A stretch of 64,000 nucleotides of DNA from Bog-473 sp963840245 (GCA_963840245.1 CAWIYI010000026.1:1-64000); one strand, 5' to 3'; shown: positions 34,109 through 43,605, counted from the first letter of the stretch. Made by a program: numbers and translations. The notes: generated from the sequence alone by a model not told the origin.

Positions 34109-35752
34109 ATGAGTGAGGACACCGAGCAGACGGGGCCGGAGTCCTCTGCCGGCACACCCGAATCAGGCGCCGTACCGCCCCTCGAGGCAACGACGGCACC
34201 GGACGACGCCATGACCCCGGCACAGCCCACAGATGGAAGCCTGGAGGGCACAGCGCCCCCGCCACCAGAAGCACCGACGACCCAGCCCGCGGAGGCCGAG
34301 GAGGCCTCCGACGCCCCGGCGGCCGCTTCACCCACGTATCCGCCGCCGAGCGCGCCATCGTCCTACCCACCGCCGCCACCGGGCGCCTGGACGCCACCGG
34401 CGGGGTACGAGAGCGGGCCCCCCACCCCGGTCACGCCCACCGCGATCCCCTTCTCCTACCCATCGTCCGCCGACGCGACCTATCCCGGTGGCGCCCCTTC
34501 ACCCTCCAGCTCCGGGCGACGTTCGCCCGGCAGGCTGCGCTCGTGGCTCCCGGTGGCTCTCGTGGCCGCGCTGGTCGGCGGGGCCATCGGGGCGGGCGTC
34601 ACCGCCCTGGCGAACAACAACGACGACAACGGCGCCAACATCACCATCCACGAATCCAGCGCGGCGCCCGGAGCAGCCGTCCTCAGCGGAAACGTCACCA
34701 TCCCGCAACTCGTCAGCAGGGTGATCCCCGCCGTCGTTTCCATCGACGTCAAGTCGAACGGCGACGAGGACCAGGGGACCGGCATGATCATCACCTCCAG
34801 CGGGGAGATCCTCACCAACAACCACGTCATTGAGCTCTACAGCCAGGGGGGCAACACGGGGACCATCACGGTCACCGAGTACGGCCAGACCAAGGCGCTG
34901 CCCACCACGCTCGTCGGCTACGACCAGTCGAAGGATCTGGCGCTGCTCAAGATCGACAACGCGTCGAACCTTCCCACCGTGACCTTCGGGAATTCGGGCA
35001 AGGCCGTCGTCGGGGACGCCGTCGTGGCCATCGGCAACGCGCTCGGGCTCGCCGCCGGCACGCCGACGGTCACCCAGGGCATCATCTCGGCGCTCGGGCG
35101 CTCGGTCACCGCAGGGGGAGCGGGCACCCAGACCGAGACGCTCCAGAACATGATCCAGACCGACGCCGCCATCAATCCCGGCAACTCCGGGGGGCCGCTG
35201 ATCGACACTTCAGGCCAGGTCATCGGGATGAACACCGCTGTCGCCGGGACATCGAGCGACGGGACGTCCTCCCAGAACATCGGCTTCGCCATCCCGGCCG
35301 CCTCGGTGGAATCGCTCATCTCCGAGCTCGAGAAGGGCGGACAGTCCGGCAACGGTGGCGGCTACCTCGGCGTCGACATCACCACGCTGACGCCTGCGCT
35401 GCGCCAGCAGTACGGGTTCACCCCCACGTCCGGCGCGGTGATCCTCAGCGTGGTCTCGGGATCGCCCGCGGACAAGGCCGGCCTGGTGCAAGGTGACGTG
35501 ATCGTCAACATCAACGGCACCAACATCACGTCGTCCGACGATCTGCAGAAGGTCATCCAGAACTCCAAGGCCGGACAGTCCGTGTCGATCACGTACTACG
35601 TGGGGGACAGCAAACGGACCACCACGGCGACCCTCGGCAACCAGGCGGAGGCCCAACAGCAGCAGTCGGGCGGTAGCGGGACGACCAGCCCGTTCGGCGG
35701 GGGAGGATTCCCCGGGTTCGGGAACTCCGGCGGGACCGGAGGAACCCCCTAG
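34109..35752 (+). CDS. membrane-anchored HtrA/DegP-type serine protease with PDZ domain
   Basis: 547 residues. A cytoplasmic Pro/Thr/Ser-rich tail (about 1-140) precedes one membrane helix (about 146-168). The extracytoplasmic trypsin-like domain carries the triad His 239 (N-N-H-V-I), Asp 276 (K-D-L-A-L-L) and Ser 360 (N-P-G-N-S-G-G-P). One PDZ domain (about 425-520) follows, with a Gly/Pro-rich end. This is the actinobacterial HtrA/PepD arrangement for envelope protein quality control. No two-component system lies beside it, so regulation is not evident. Confidence 0.95.
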   Translation: MSEDTEQTGPESSAGTPESGAVPPLEATTAPDDAMTPAQPTDGSLEGTAPPPPEAPTTQPAEAEEASDAPAAASPTYPPPSAPSSYPPPPPGAWTPPAGYESGPPTPVTPTAIPFSYPSSADATYPGGAPSPSSSGRRSPGRLRSWLPVALVAALVGGAIGAGVTALANNNDDNGANITIHESSAAPGAAVLSGNVTIPQLVSRVIPAVVSIDVKSNGDEDQGTGMIITSSGEILTNNHVIELYSQGGNTGTITVTEYGQTKALPTTLVGYDQSKDLALLKIDNASNLPTVTFGNSGKAVVGDAVVAIGNALGLAAGTPTVTQGIISALGRSVTAGGAGTQTETLQNMIQTDAAINPGNSGGPLIDTSGQVIGMNTAVAGTSSDGTSSQNIGFAIPAASVESLISELEKGGQSGNGGGYLGVDITTLTPALRQQYGFTPTSGAVILSVVSGSPADKAGLVQGDVIVNINGTNITSSDDLQKVIQNSKAGQSVSITYYVGDSKRTTTATLGNQAEAQQQQSGGSGTTSPFGGGGFPGFGNSGGTGGTP

Positions 35753-35754
35753 AG

Positions 35755-36255
35755 TCAGCCCGTCGTGCCCGCGGGAATGTCGAAGTTCCGGTCCGGATGG
35801 GCGGGCGGGACGTTCATGGAGCCGTTCGGGGTCCAGCCGCTGGCCTCGATGTCCTCGAGCACGTGGGCCATGTTGTAGGTGTCCTCCTCGTAGGAAAACT
35901 TGCCGTTGCCGGCATAGATCAGGCGGGAGTAGCCGGACTGCCGGTATGACGTCCCATCCGGCCGCGTCCTCGGCATGATCTGGGTCCACTTCACCACGAC
36001 GTCGTTCCCCTCGATCGCGGTGAACTCAATGGGGAACTTCCAGTCCTCCATGCCCAACATGGAATCCACCAGCCAGTGCGCGATGGCGTCGCGGCCCTCG
36101 ATGCGCCCCCAGGCGCCGTCGATGTAGACCGCGTCCTCGGTGTAGAAGTCGGCCAGCACGCCGAAGGCATCGGGCTCCAGCCCATCGTCGATCCGCCGGC
36201 GTAGCTCGTGATAACGGTCCACCGTGGCCTGCACCTCGTCACGTGGAAACGGCAT
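35755..36255 (-). CDS. NTF2/SnoaL-like family protein
   Basis: A 166-residue protein with the SnoaL/NTF2 fold pattern: an N-terminal helix (V-Q-A-T-V-D-R-Y-H-E-L-R-R), then F-G-V-L-A-D-F-Y-T-E-D-A-V-Y and a W-L-V-D-S-M-L-G-M-E-D-W-K-F-P helix-strand unit. Such proteins are isomerases, hydrolases or binding subunits; the substrate is unknown. GGGAGG upstream of ATG 36255 supports this start over longer frames. It shares a minus-strand run with ppa and the VOC gene. Confidence 0.8.
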   Translation of the reverse strand: MPFPRDEVQATVDRYHELRRRIDDGLEPDAFGVLADFYTEDAVYIDGAWGRIEGRDAIAHWLVDSMLGMEDWKFPIEFTAIEGNDVVVKWTQIMPRTRPDGTSYRQSGYSRLIYAGNGKFSYEEDTYNMAHVLEDIEASGWTPNGSMNVPPAHPDRNFDIPAGTTG

Positions 36256-36274
36256 GGTCGTTCCTCCCTCCCAG

Positions 36275-36784
36275 TTATCTGTCGGTCGCACGGTAGGCGA
36301 TCCGGCACGACTCGAGCTCGGCCAGCGCGGCCGCTCGGTCCCCGAACCCCTGCACCTCGGTCGATTTCTCGGGCTCGAGGTCCTTGTAGATGCTGAAGAA
36401 ATGGGCGATCTCGTTGCGCAGGTGCTCGGGCACGTCGCTGATGTCGTGCGCACCGTCCCACTGGGGGTCGTGTTCGAGGACGCAGATCAGCTTGGCGTCC
36501 ACCCCCTTCTCGTCGCGCATGGAGAACACGCCCAGGATCCGTACCCGTAACAGACAGCCCGGGAAGGTGGGGTCGGCCACCAGCACCAGTGCGTCGAGCG
36601 GGTCCCCGTCGCCGGCCAGGGTGTCGGGGACGAATCCGTAGTCCGCCGGATAGGTGGTGGCGGTGAAGAGGCGGCGGTCCAACCGGATCACGTGCCTCTC
36701 GTGGTCGTACTCGTACTTGTTGCGACTGCCGGTGGGGATCTCGACCACCACGTCGATCGCCTCGTCGGGGGGAGGAGAGCTCAC
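36275..36784 (-). CDS. ppa: inorganic pyrophosphatase (family I)
   Basis: Hydrolyses pyrophosphate to phosphate in the cytoplasm. The 169-residue product has the metal-site signature G-D-G-D-P-L-D-A-L-V near residue 58. It also has E-I-P-x-G-S-R-N-K-Y-E-Y and Y-P-A-D-Y-G-F-V-P-D-T, all of family I. The GTG start overlaps the stop of the upstream VOC gene. Confidence 0.96.
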   Translation of the reverse strand: MSSPPPDEAIDVVVEIPTGSRNKYEYDHERHVIRLDRRLFTATTYPADYGFVPDTLAGDGDPLDALVLVADPTFPGCLLRVRILGVFSMRDEKGVDAKLICVLEHDPQWDGAHDISDVPEHLRNEIAHFFSIYKDLEPEKSTEVQGFGDRAAALAELESCRIAYRATDR

Positions 36785-37215
36785 GAAGGCGAGGGCGGCG
36801 GGCGGCGGAAGGCCGCGTCGACCGGGCTCATGATGCCGACCGCGTTGCCGTCAGGGTCGCTGACGACGGCGTAGCGCGCGCCCCAGAAGGCGTCATAAGG
36901 GTCCTGCTGGACGGGGACGCCCTCGGCGGCCAGGGCGGCGACGAGCGCATCGACCTCGGCGCGGGTCTCGACCTTGAAGCCGAGCACGGCCCCGCTCCCA
37001 CCGGTCCAGCCCTCGTTCCACTGCGCTGCGAAGGTCCGGCTGTCCAGGTCGACGTCGAGAGGCGTGCTCTCCCCGTGCCGGGCGGAGACATGGTGCGCCG
37101 ACCAGACCGGGTCGTGCTCGTCGCCGAAGTCCAGGCCGAGGCGGGCGTAGAAGGCGCGGCTGGCTTCGACGTCGCGCACGACGAGATTCACCTGGTCCAG
37201 ACGGATCGGTGCCAT
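36781..37215 (-). CDS. VOC (glyoxalase/bleomycin-resistance) family protein
   Basis: A 144-residue protein with two beta-alpha-beta-beta-beta units. The first has L-D-Q-V-N-L-V-V-R-D-V-E-A-S-R-A-F-Y. The second ends Y-A-V-V-S-D-P-D-G-N-A-V-G-I. The metal ligands expected of glyoxalases are not obvious (Gln/Asn replaces His in the first strand). It could be a binding protein or a divergent dioxygenase. It is translationally coupled to ppa by a 4-nt overlap. Confidence 0.82.
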   Translation of the reverse strand: MAPIRLDQVNLVVRDVEASRAFYARLGLDFGDEHDPVWSAHHVSARHGESTPLDVDLDSRTFAAQWNEGWTGGSGAVLGFKVETRAEVDALVAALAAEGVPVQQDPYDAFWGARYAVVSDPDGNAVGIMSPVDAAFRRPPPSPS

Positions 37216-37259
37216 CTCGCCACCGTACCGCTCAGGACTGTCCTTCGGCCCGGCGGGAA

Positions 37260-38996
37260 TCAGCCCCCGATGCCGACGTTCCCGAATCCGCCCGCCGCAC
37301 CGCCCGCACCGCCCGCACCGCCCGCACCGCCGAGCACGCGCTCGCGGAAGGCGCCGCCGCCGCCGAAACCGCCGGGCCCGCCTCCGCCCAGACCCCCGAA
37401 GCCGCCCAATGTGGCGGTGTTGGAGGACGGAACCGGAGCGGCGTAGTTCGCCAGCACCACACTCTCACCGGGCGTCAGGCCCGACAGGACCTGGGTGTAG
37501 GTGTCACCGACCATGCCGACCTTGATGATCTTGCGGGCCAACGTCCCGTTCGACAGGGTCTCGACGTAGGAGCGGGTGCCCAGCGACTGCACGGCTGAGG
37601 TGGGGACGGCCACCACGTGGGCGACCCCACCGGTGGAGATGACCACGTTGGCGGTCGAGCCGGTGAACAACCCTGTGGCCGACGTCGGGAGGGCCACAAC
37701 GACCGGATACGTGAAGCCCGATTCGCCCGACTGGACCGGGCCGACCTGGGACACGGTGCCCTTGATGGTGCCGTCGACGCCGTCGACCTGGACGCCAGCC
37801 GAGTCACCGACCTTGACCGAGGGGACCTGGGAGCTCGAGAGAGTGCTCGTCACCTCGAAGGAGTCGGTGCCGATGATCACGATCACCTCGGTGCCGGAGT
37901 CGGCGCTCACCGTGTCGCCGGCGGCGATGCCCACGGAGACGATCGTCCCGTTGATGGGACTGGTGAGATCGCCCTCGACCAATGACTGCTCTGCTTCGGT
38001 GAGTTGGGCCTGCGCCGTATCGATGTCGGCCTGGTCGGAGGCGATCTGCTGCGGAGTGTCCGACGAGGTCGATGATCCTGTCGCTCCCGCGCCGCTCCTC
38101 GTTTCCGTACCCGAGTCGCTCGTTGCACTGCTCGGTGTGGACGAGACGGCCGGGGAACCTTCAGTGGAAGAGCCGGAGTTCGCGGAGCCGCCCGCGCTGC
38201 CGGAGCCGCCCGAGCCAGCGGAGCCACTCGAGGACGACTGGTTCAAGGCCTGCGAGACAGCCGCCTCGTCCTTGGCCACCGTCGCCTGGTCGGTGGACAC
38301 CCGTTGCTGATCTTTGGAGACGAGGGCGAGGGCGGCCTCGCAACCGTTGGGGTCGGTCGTGTTCGTCGTCGTCGTGGAGGTGGTGGTTGCGGTGCCCGAC
38401 GTCGCGCACGTCTTCTGCGCCTGCGCCAGATCGGCAGCCTCTTGATGCTGGTCGACCGCCGTCTGGGCTTCGTCCTTGGTGAGGGTGTTCTGGTCCTGGG
38501 TGATGATGCTCTGGCCGCTCGTCGAGCCTCCGTGGGTGGCCGGCGCAGTCGTGGCCGTCGTGGACGGGGCGTCCGACAAGGTCTGGGCAGTCGTGGACGC
38601 CTGACTACTCTCGTCCTCGGCCAGCTTCGCCTCGTCGGCGTTCAGCGTCGACTGCGCAGAGGAGACGGACTCGCTCAGAGCTGTCGTATCGAGGATGCCG
38701 AGTGACTCACCGGCTGTGACCTGCTGGCCGACAGTGGCCGACACGGTGGCCACCTTTCCCGCCACCTGGAACGAGGCCGAGGCGTCGTTGACGGGTTCGA
38801 CGGTTCCGACGACGGTCATGGTCTGCCCGATGTTCGTGCGCGTCACCGAGGCTGTGCGGTAGCCCGAGTCGCCGCCACTGGAGGCGGCCCACGCCGCGGC
38901 GCCGCCACCCAGCACAATGACGAGGACCAACCCTCCGGCCACAAGCGCGCGCCGATGGCCCGAACGACCCCATCCGCTCCCGTTCGAGCTAGGCAC
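37260..38996 (-). CDS. HlyD/MacA-type membrane-fusion adaptor (second copy of operon)
   Basis: About 578 residues. A basic N-terminus and one membrane helix (L-V-A-G-G-L-V-L-V-I-V-L-G-G-G) come first. The barrel-sandwich domain follows: V-V-G-T-V-E-P and G-K-V-A-T-V-S-A-T-V-G-Q-Q-V. A long Ser/Thr/Ala-rich helical hairpin is interrupted by a low-complexity S-G-S-A-G segment. A C-terminal beta part and a Gly-rich tail end the protein. GTG 38996 is preferred because it overlaps the previous stop by only 8 nt; an in-frame ATG at 39077 would overlap far more. It is the last gene of the export operon. Confidence 0.85.
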   Translation of the reverse strand: MPSSNGSGWGRSGHRRALVAGGLVLVIVLGGGAAAWAASSGGDSGYRTASVTRTNIGQTMTVVGTVEPVNDASASFQVAGKVATVSATVGQQVTAGESLGILDTTALSESVSSAQSTLNADEAKLAEDESSQASTTAQTLSDAPSTTATTAPATHGGSTSGQSIITQDQNTLTKDEAQTAVDQHQEAADLAQAQKTCATSGTATTTSTTTTNTTDPNGCEAALALVSKDQQRVSTDQATVAKDEAAVSQALNQSSSSGSAGSGGSGSAGGSANSGSSTEGSPAVSSTPSSATSDSGTETRSGAGATGSSTSSDTPQQIASDQADIDTAQAQLTEAEQSLVEGDLTSPINGTIVSVGIAAGDTVSADSGTEVIVIIGTDSFEVTSTLSSSQVPSVKVGDSAGVQVDGVDGTIKGTVSQVGPVQSGESGFTYPVVVALPTSATGLFTGSTANVVISTGGVAHVVAVPTSAVQSLGTRSYVETLSNGTLARKIIKVGMVGDTYTQVLSGLTPGESVVLANYAAPVPSSNTATLGGFGGLGGGGPGGFGGGGAFRERVLGGAGGAGGAGGAAGGFGNVGIGG

Positions 38997-39933
38997 TGCC
39001 ACCGCCGGGACCTCCTCCACCGCCGCGGAAGAACCCGCCCCCGCCCGCACCGAAGCCGCCGGTGCACGTCTGGCCACCGGTCGAGGTGATGCGGACGGTC
39101 GTGGCTGTCACCGCGCCCGTCGTGGCGGCCGGACCGAACGCACTCACGCAATCACCGACGGCCAGGTCCGTCGCCTCGGCACTCTGGGTCGCGGCGACGG
39201 TGGTGGCGCTGGTGGTCGTGATCTTCAGGTTTTCCGTCTTGGGCGTGGTCGGCTTCTTCGTCTTCGATGAGGTGGATTTGGCCGAACTGGTCGACTTGGT
39301 CGGCCGGACGAAACTTCCGGGCGAGAGGTCGTACCCAGAGACCGAGAGCGTTGATCCGCTGACGCTCGTCACCTTGCCGGTCGCGATGGCAAAGGAACCA
39401 AGGTTGGGGAAGCGTCGGCCCGAGCCCGAATTGAACGTCGGGCGCGTGCCACCCGTGGTGCCACCGCCACGTCCGCCGAAGCGGAAGCCACCGCCGCCGG
39501 GACCGTTGGCGCCCCTCGTGCCGCCGCCCGATCGGAATTGCCCCGTGCACGACCCCGTCGTGGAGGCAGCGGCCACCGAGATGCTCCGGGCCGCGATGGT
39601 GGTCTTCGAGGACTTCGAAGGTGTTCCCGTGACGGTGACACAGGTGCCCGCGGTCAAAGAGTTCACGGCCTCGGTGACGGACTTGGAGAAGGACGTCGTC
39701 GGGGTCCAGTTCACCGTGGTCTGGCCGTTGCTCGGGTTCTGCACCTCCATCGTCGAACCGGACAGTGCGGCAACGCTCCCGGTGGCGCCGATGGGCGCGT
39801 TGGCGGGGACCGTCGCCGCCCCGGCCGCTGACGCGAGCGTCGTTGCCGTCACGAGCGCCACTGTGCCTGCGGCGAATTGGACCCAGCGCCCGCGCTTGGT
39901 GCTTCGGCTGGTCGGTGTCTCCATGTCGGACAT
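38989..39933 (-). CDS. secreted DUF5666-like repeat protein
   Basis: 314 residues with an N-terminal signal peptide (R-G-R-W-V-Q-F-A-A-G-T-V-A-L-V-T-A ending A-G-A-A). Two related beta units follow: G-S-V-A-A-L-S-G-S-T-M-E-V near residue 50 and G-K-V-T-S-V-S-G-S-T-L-S-V near residue 185. Both match DUF5666-type domains. Gly/Phe/Arg-rich linkers and an end rich in G-G-G-F-F-R-G-G separate and follow them. Conserved C-V-T-V and D-C-V-S pairs lie in the units. It sits between the ABC permease and the second adaptor, so it may be an envelope partner of the exporter. Confidence 0.75.
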   Translation of the reverse strand: MSDMETPTSRSTKRGRWVQFAAGTVALVTATTLASAAGAATVPANAPIGATGSVAALSGSTMEVQNPSNGQTTVNWTPTTSFSKSVTEAVNSLTAGTCVTVTGTPSKSSKTTIAARSISVAAASTTGSCTGQFRSGGGTRGANGPGGGGFRFGGRGGGTTGGTRPTFNSGSGRRFPNLGSFAIATGKVTSVSGSTLSVSGYDLSPGSFVRPTKSTSSAKSTSSKTKKPTTPKTENLKITTTSATTVAATQSAEATDLAVGDCVSAFGPAATTGAVTATTVRITSTGGQTCTGGFGAGGGGFFRGGGGGPGGGSA

Positions 39934-39946
39934 TCCTCTGCTTTCT

Positions 39947-41197
39947 TTATTCGGTTCGTAGAGCGTCGATGGGTGCGAGATGCGCCGCCCGGCTCGCCGG
40001 GTAGACGCCGAAGGCGATGCCGATGGCCAGAGCGACAACCAGCGCGCCGACCATGGCGGTCGGGCTGATCGTGATCGGATCACCCACCACGCCAGGGAGG
40101 AACGTCGCGCCGATGATCCCGAGCAGCGCTCCGAGCGCGCCGCCGATGAGGCCGAGGACGGAAGCCTCGACGAGGAACTGACGTCTGATGACGCTGGGCG
40201 TGGCGCCGAGGGCCTTGCGGAGCCCGATCTCCCGGATGCGCTCGGTCACCGAGACCAACATGATGTTCATGACCCCGATGCCACCGACCAGCAATGAGAT
40301 GCCGGCAACGCCACCGAGAAGGATGGTCAGCGTCCGGTCGACGGACGTCGCGGTCGAGATCAGGGACTGCTCCGAGGTGATCGTGAAGTCGGCGTCGGTC
40401 GGCGTGGTGATGCGGTGGAGCTGGAGCAGCAGGTGGTCAGCCTCCTGGTAGGCCGCAGTGAGGTCGCCTGAGGAGCGGGCCTGCACGGCGATGGAGCTGA
40501 CGGAGTTGCGGGTCGTCCCGCCGAAGACCCGCTCGGCGCCGGTCGAGATCGGGACCACAACGAGATCATCGGGGTCGGAGGTCGAGCTCGACGACGAGGA
40601 CGATCCGGTGGAGGTGAGGACCCCGACGACCGTCAGCGGGACACCGCCGTCGCCGACGTCGATCGTCTGGCCGACGGGATCGACGCCTTTGAAGAGCTCG
40701 GATGCCGTTGTCGCACCCAACACCGCGACCGCCGTGTGGTCGTCGACGTCCTGGTCGTCGATGAAACGACCCTGGGCCAGGGCGCGTCCGCGTACGGTGA
40801 GCCAGGTCGAGGTCGACCCCTGCACTGTGGTCGTCCAGGTGCTCGATCCGGCGACCAGCTCCTCGGAGGACGAGGTGATCGGGGCGACGGCCTTCACGTC
40901 CGGCGCGTCGACGTGGCTCTCGAGTGCGTCAACGTCCGACATGGTCAGCGTGGACGCGCTGCCGAGCGCCTGCCGGATGCCCGTGGTCGAGGTCGAGCTC
41001 CCGGGTGTGATGGTGAGCACGTTCGACCCGAGGGCGGTGATCTCGGAGGTCACCTGTCCCTGCGCTCCCTCGCCCAGCCCGACGGTCAGGATGACCGCGG
41101 CGATCCCGATGAGGATGCCCAACACGGTCAGCGCCGAACGGAGGCGGTGGCTGCGCACGCCGTTGACACCGGTGCGGAACGTCTCGATCCAGCTCAC
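39947..41197 (-). CDS. ABC transporter permease, MacB/FtsX type
   Basis: 416 residues. One N-terminal membrane helix (L-T-V-L-G-I-L-I-G-I-A-A-V-I-L-T) is followed by a large extracytoplasmic MacB-like domain, about residues 45-280. Three C-terminal helices carry the FtsX core, G-I-G-V-M-N-I-M-L-V-S-V-T-E-R-I-R-E-I-G-L. These transporters work as mechanotransmitters exporting peptides, lipoproteins or antibiotics. The start overlaps the stop of the ATPase gene (ATGA). Confidence 0.93.
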   Translation of the reverse strand: MSWIETFRTGVNGVRSHRLRSALTVLGILIGIAAVILTVGLGEGAQGQVTSEITALGSNVLTITPGSSTSTTGIRQALGSASTLTMSDVDALESHVDAPDVKAVAPITSSSEELVAGSSTWTTTVQGSTSTWLTVRGRALAQGRFIDDQDVDDHTAVAVLGATTASELFKGVDPVGQTIDVGDGGVPLTVVGVLTSTGSSSSSSSTSDPDDLVVVPISTGAERVFGGTTRNSVSSIAVQARSSGDLTAAYQEADHLLLQLHRITTPTDADFTITSEQSLISTATSVDRTLTILLGGVAGISLLVGGIGVMNIMLVSVTERIREIGLRKALGATPSVIRRQFLVEASVLGLIGGALGALLGIIGATFLPGVVGDPITISPTAMVGALVVALAIGIAFGVYPASRAAHLAPIDALRTE

Positions 41198-41937
41198 CGG
41201 ATGCTCTCCACATACCGCACATCGTTCTCAGTGAGGAGCCCGTCCCGGATGCCCAGGATGCGACCCGACGCGGAGGCCACCTCGGCGTCATGGGTGATCA
41301 GGACGAGAGTACGGCCGGACTCGTGCAGTTCGTCCATGAGTCGCAGAACGTCCGCCGCGGAGACCGAGTCAAGGTTGCCCGTGGGCTCGTCGGCCAGGAT
41401 CAGGTCGGGCTCGGTCACGAGGGCCCGCGCCACCGCGACGCGCTGCTGCTGCCCTCCGGAGAGCTCTCCGGGGCGATGCATCACCCGGCTGGCCAGGCCC
41501 ACCCTGGCGAGGGCGTCCATCGCTCTCTCCTTGCGTTCGCCCCGGGGCACGCCCGCGTAGACCAAGGGCAACTCGACGTTCTGCCATGCCGACATGGAGG
41601 CAAGCAGGTTGAACTGCTGGAAGACGAACCCGATGCGCCGGTTGCGTACCTCGGCCAGCGCAGCTTCGCTCATGCCGCTGACGCTCTCGCCGGCCAGGCG
41701 GTACTGGCCCGAACTCGGCGTATCGAGACAGCCGAGGATGTGCATCAGGGTCGACTTGCCCGAGCCCGAAGGGCCGATGATGGCCACATATTCGCCCTCG
41801 GAGATGGTGAGGCTCACGCCGCGGAGCGCAGCGACGGCGATCGATCCGCTCCGGTAGACCTTCGTCACCCGTTCCAGCTCGATCACCGCGTTCTCCGACG
41901 TCCCCACCGGGGGAGTGGTGGTCGCGGCTGCGCTCAT
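41194..41937 (-). CDS. ABC transporter ATP-binding protein, MacB/LolD type
   Basis: A 247-residue nucleotide-binding protein. Walker A is G-P-S-G-S-G-K-S-T near residue 57. The Q-loop is F-V-F-Q-Q-F-N-L-L, the ABC signature is L-S-G-G-Q-Q-Q-R-V-A, and Walker B is L-I-L-A-D-E-P-T-G-N-L-D. The signature and N-L-D context place it in the LolD/MacB branch. It overlaps both the adaptor upstream (1 nt) and the permease downstream (4 nt). Confidence 0.96.
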   Translation of the reverse strand: MSAAATTTPPVGTSENAVIELERVTKVYRSGSIAVAALRGVSLTISEGEYVAIIGPSGSGKSTLMHILGCLDTPSSGQYRLAGESVSGMSEAALAEVRNRRIGFVFQQFNLLASMSAWQNVELPLVYAGVPRGERKERAMDALARVGLASRVMHRPGELSGGQQQRVAVARALVTEPDLILADEPTGNLDSVSAADVLRLMDELHESGRTLVLITHDAEVASASGRILGIRDGLLTENDVRYVESIR

Positions 41938-43334
41938 CAGCCGCTCCCGCCCAAGCCGCCGCCGCCCGTGAAGCCGCCGCCGCCGAAGCCGCCGCCGGTG
42001 AAGCCCCCGCCGCCAAAGCGGCCCCGCGCTGCGCCCCCGTTGCCGAAGAGGCCGCCACCCGTCGTGCCGCCGGCGCCACCCCTGAACGAGATGGTCCGCT
42101 CGAGGATCTTGTCACCGACCTTGACGCCGCTGGTGATCTGGGTCTCACCGCTTGCCGCCGCGCCCACGGTGACCGTCTTCACCACGTGGGAGCCGTTGAC
42201 GACCTGTGTGACGGTCGCCTGGCCGTTGTTGTACGAGATGGCTTGTGTCGGGACCTCGGTGACGTCGTTGAGCTGCTTCACGATGATGCTGACGTCAGCG
42301 GTAGATCCTGCGTAGAGCCCGGTCGGATCACCCGTCACGTCGATCACCACCGGGAACGTGGTCACGTTGGAGCTTTCGCTGCCGATGAGGCTGACCGATG
42401 CGACGGTGCCGTACACGGTCGTCGTCGACCCCGTCGGGACGATATCCGCCTGGTCACCGTCACTGATCTGACCGATCTCGGTGTCGTCGAGAGTCGTGTT
42501 CACGATGTACGAGTCGGTGCCGACGACCACGATCTGGGCGCCGGACGTCGACGTTGCGGAGCTGCCCGTACCCGTGCTCGAACCGGTGTTCGCCGTGGCT
42601 GCGTCGCCGGCGCTGCCGGCGTTGCCGGCGCTACTGGCACTGCCGCCGCTCCCCGAGCCGCCACTCCCGGACCCGGACCCGCTCACCTGCTGGCCGACGT
42701 TGAGGTCCACGGAGGCGACGGTGCCGGCGATGGTCGAAGTCAGGGCCGCATCGTTCAGTGCGGTCTGGGCGTTCGACAATGTGGATTCGGCCGAGGTCAC
42801 CGCAGCCTGATCGGAATCAATCTGGGTCGTTGCGGCATTCGAGGTCTCGTCGCTGGCCAACCGCGCGTTGGCCGCAGCCAGCTGAGCCTGGGCGGCGCTA
42901 ACTTCCTCTGAGAGTGCGGTGGTGTCGACGGTGGCCAGGACCTGGCCGGCCGTGACGGACTGCCCGGCCTTGACGTTGACGGCGGTCACTGTGCCCGACA
43001 CGGCGAAATTGAGGCTGGCCTGACTGGCCGGCTCGATGGTTCCCGAGCTCGCCACGGTCTGCTGGATGGTGCCCGTCGTCACCGGCACCGTGGTCGTGGT
43101 CACCACGACACCCGTTGGCGTCGACGAACCCGACGTGAGCCAGTAGACGAGGCCACCCGCACCGGCCAGAAGGACCACCACCACGGCGATGATCACTCCA
43201 CGGCGACGTCGCCAATACGAGCGGACTTCTGGAGGCAGATCGCCCCCCGAGGGAATCTCGCCCGCGTCAAGAGGGACCTCCTGCGTGATGTCGACCGGGC
43301 TATTCGGGGCCACAGTTGTTCCCGCTTTCGCCAT
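41937..43334 (-). CDS. HlyD/MacA-type membrane-fusion adaptor (first copy of operon)
   Basis: 465 residues. A soluble N-terminus of about 45 residues ends R-R-R-R, followed by one membrane helix (I-I-A-V-V-V-V-L-L-A-G-A-G-G). The barrel-sandwich domain (S-S-G-T-I-E-P, N-V-K-A-G-Q-S-V), a helical hairpin with a Gly/Ser repeat and a beta-barrel region follow. The end is rich in G-G-G-F. It resembles the adaptor at 37260 in design but is only moderately similar. As first gene of the operon it would join the ABC pair to the outer envelope. The upstream 280 bp to the next gene hold nothing recognisable. Confidence 0.88.
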   Translation of the reverse strand: MAKAGTTVAPNSPVDITQEVPLDAGEIPSGGDLPPEVRSYWRRRRGVIIAVVVVLLAGAGGLVYWLTSGSSTPTGVVVTTTTVPVTTGTIQQTVASSGTIEPASQASLNFAVSGTVTAVNVKAGQSVTAGQVLATVDTTALSEEVSAAQAQLAAANARLASDETSNAATTQIDSDQAAVTSAESTLSNAQTALNDAALTSTIAGTVASVDLNVGQQVSGSGSGSGGSGSGGSASSAGNAGSAGDAATANTGSSTGTGSSATSTSGAQIVVVGTDSYIVNTTLDDTEIGQISDGDQADIVPTGSTTTVYGTVASVSLIGSESSNVTTFPVVIDVTGDPTGLYAGSTADVSIIVKQLNDVTEVPTQAISYNNGQATVTQVVNGSHVVKTVTVGAAASGETQITSGVKVGDKILERTISFRGGAGGTTGGGLFGNGGAARGRFGGGGFTGGGFGGGGFTGGGGLGGSG

Positions 43335-43599
43335 GGGCCCAGTTCAACTGAGGCGTTTCACAACAAGCCGAACTCCAGCTGTGAGCCCGCTTGGTATTGC
43401 ATGTAAGACCGTCCCGAGAGTCCGCGTCACAGCCTTTGCCCGTAGGGATCTCCACAGGAACGGTGCAACAGGCTCTGACCGGGCACCGATGTCCATCGCG
43501 GATGCTCTCGGTGCAGCCGATGCGGCGCCGGGAGGCTCGCCCCCCGCCAACTCGCGGTCCTCCCGGTACCGCTCGGCTTCGACATCCCTCCGCCCTTAG

Positions 43600-43605
43600 T
43601 ACCGT
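43600..43605 (+). promoter_or_regulatory. -10-like hexamer TACCGT
   Basis: It lies 9 nt before ATG 43615. Confidence 0.35.

Noticed and set aside
37270..42060. Gly-codon-rich repeats at 37270-37420, 39000-39060 and 41940-42060 as DNA repeats or mobile-element ends
   Set aside because: They encode Gly-rich tails of three proteins; there are no target duplications, inverted ends or transposase.
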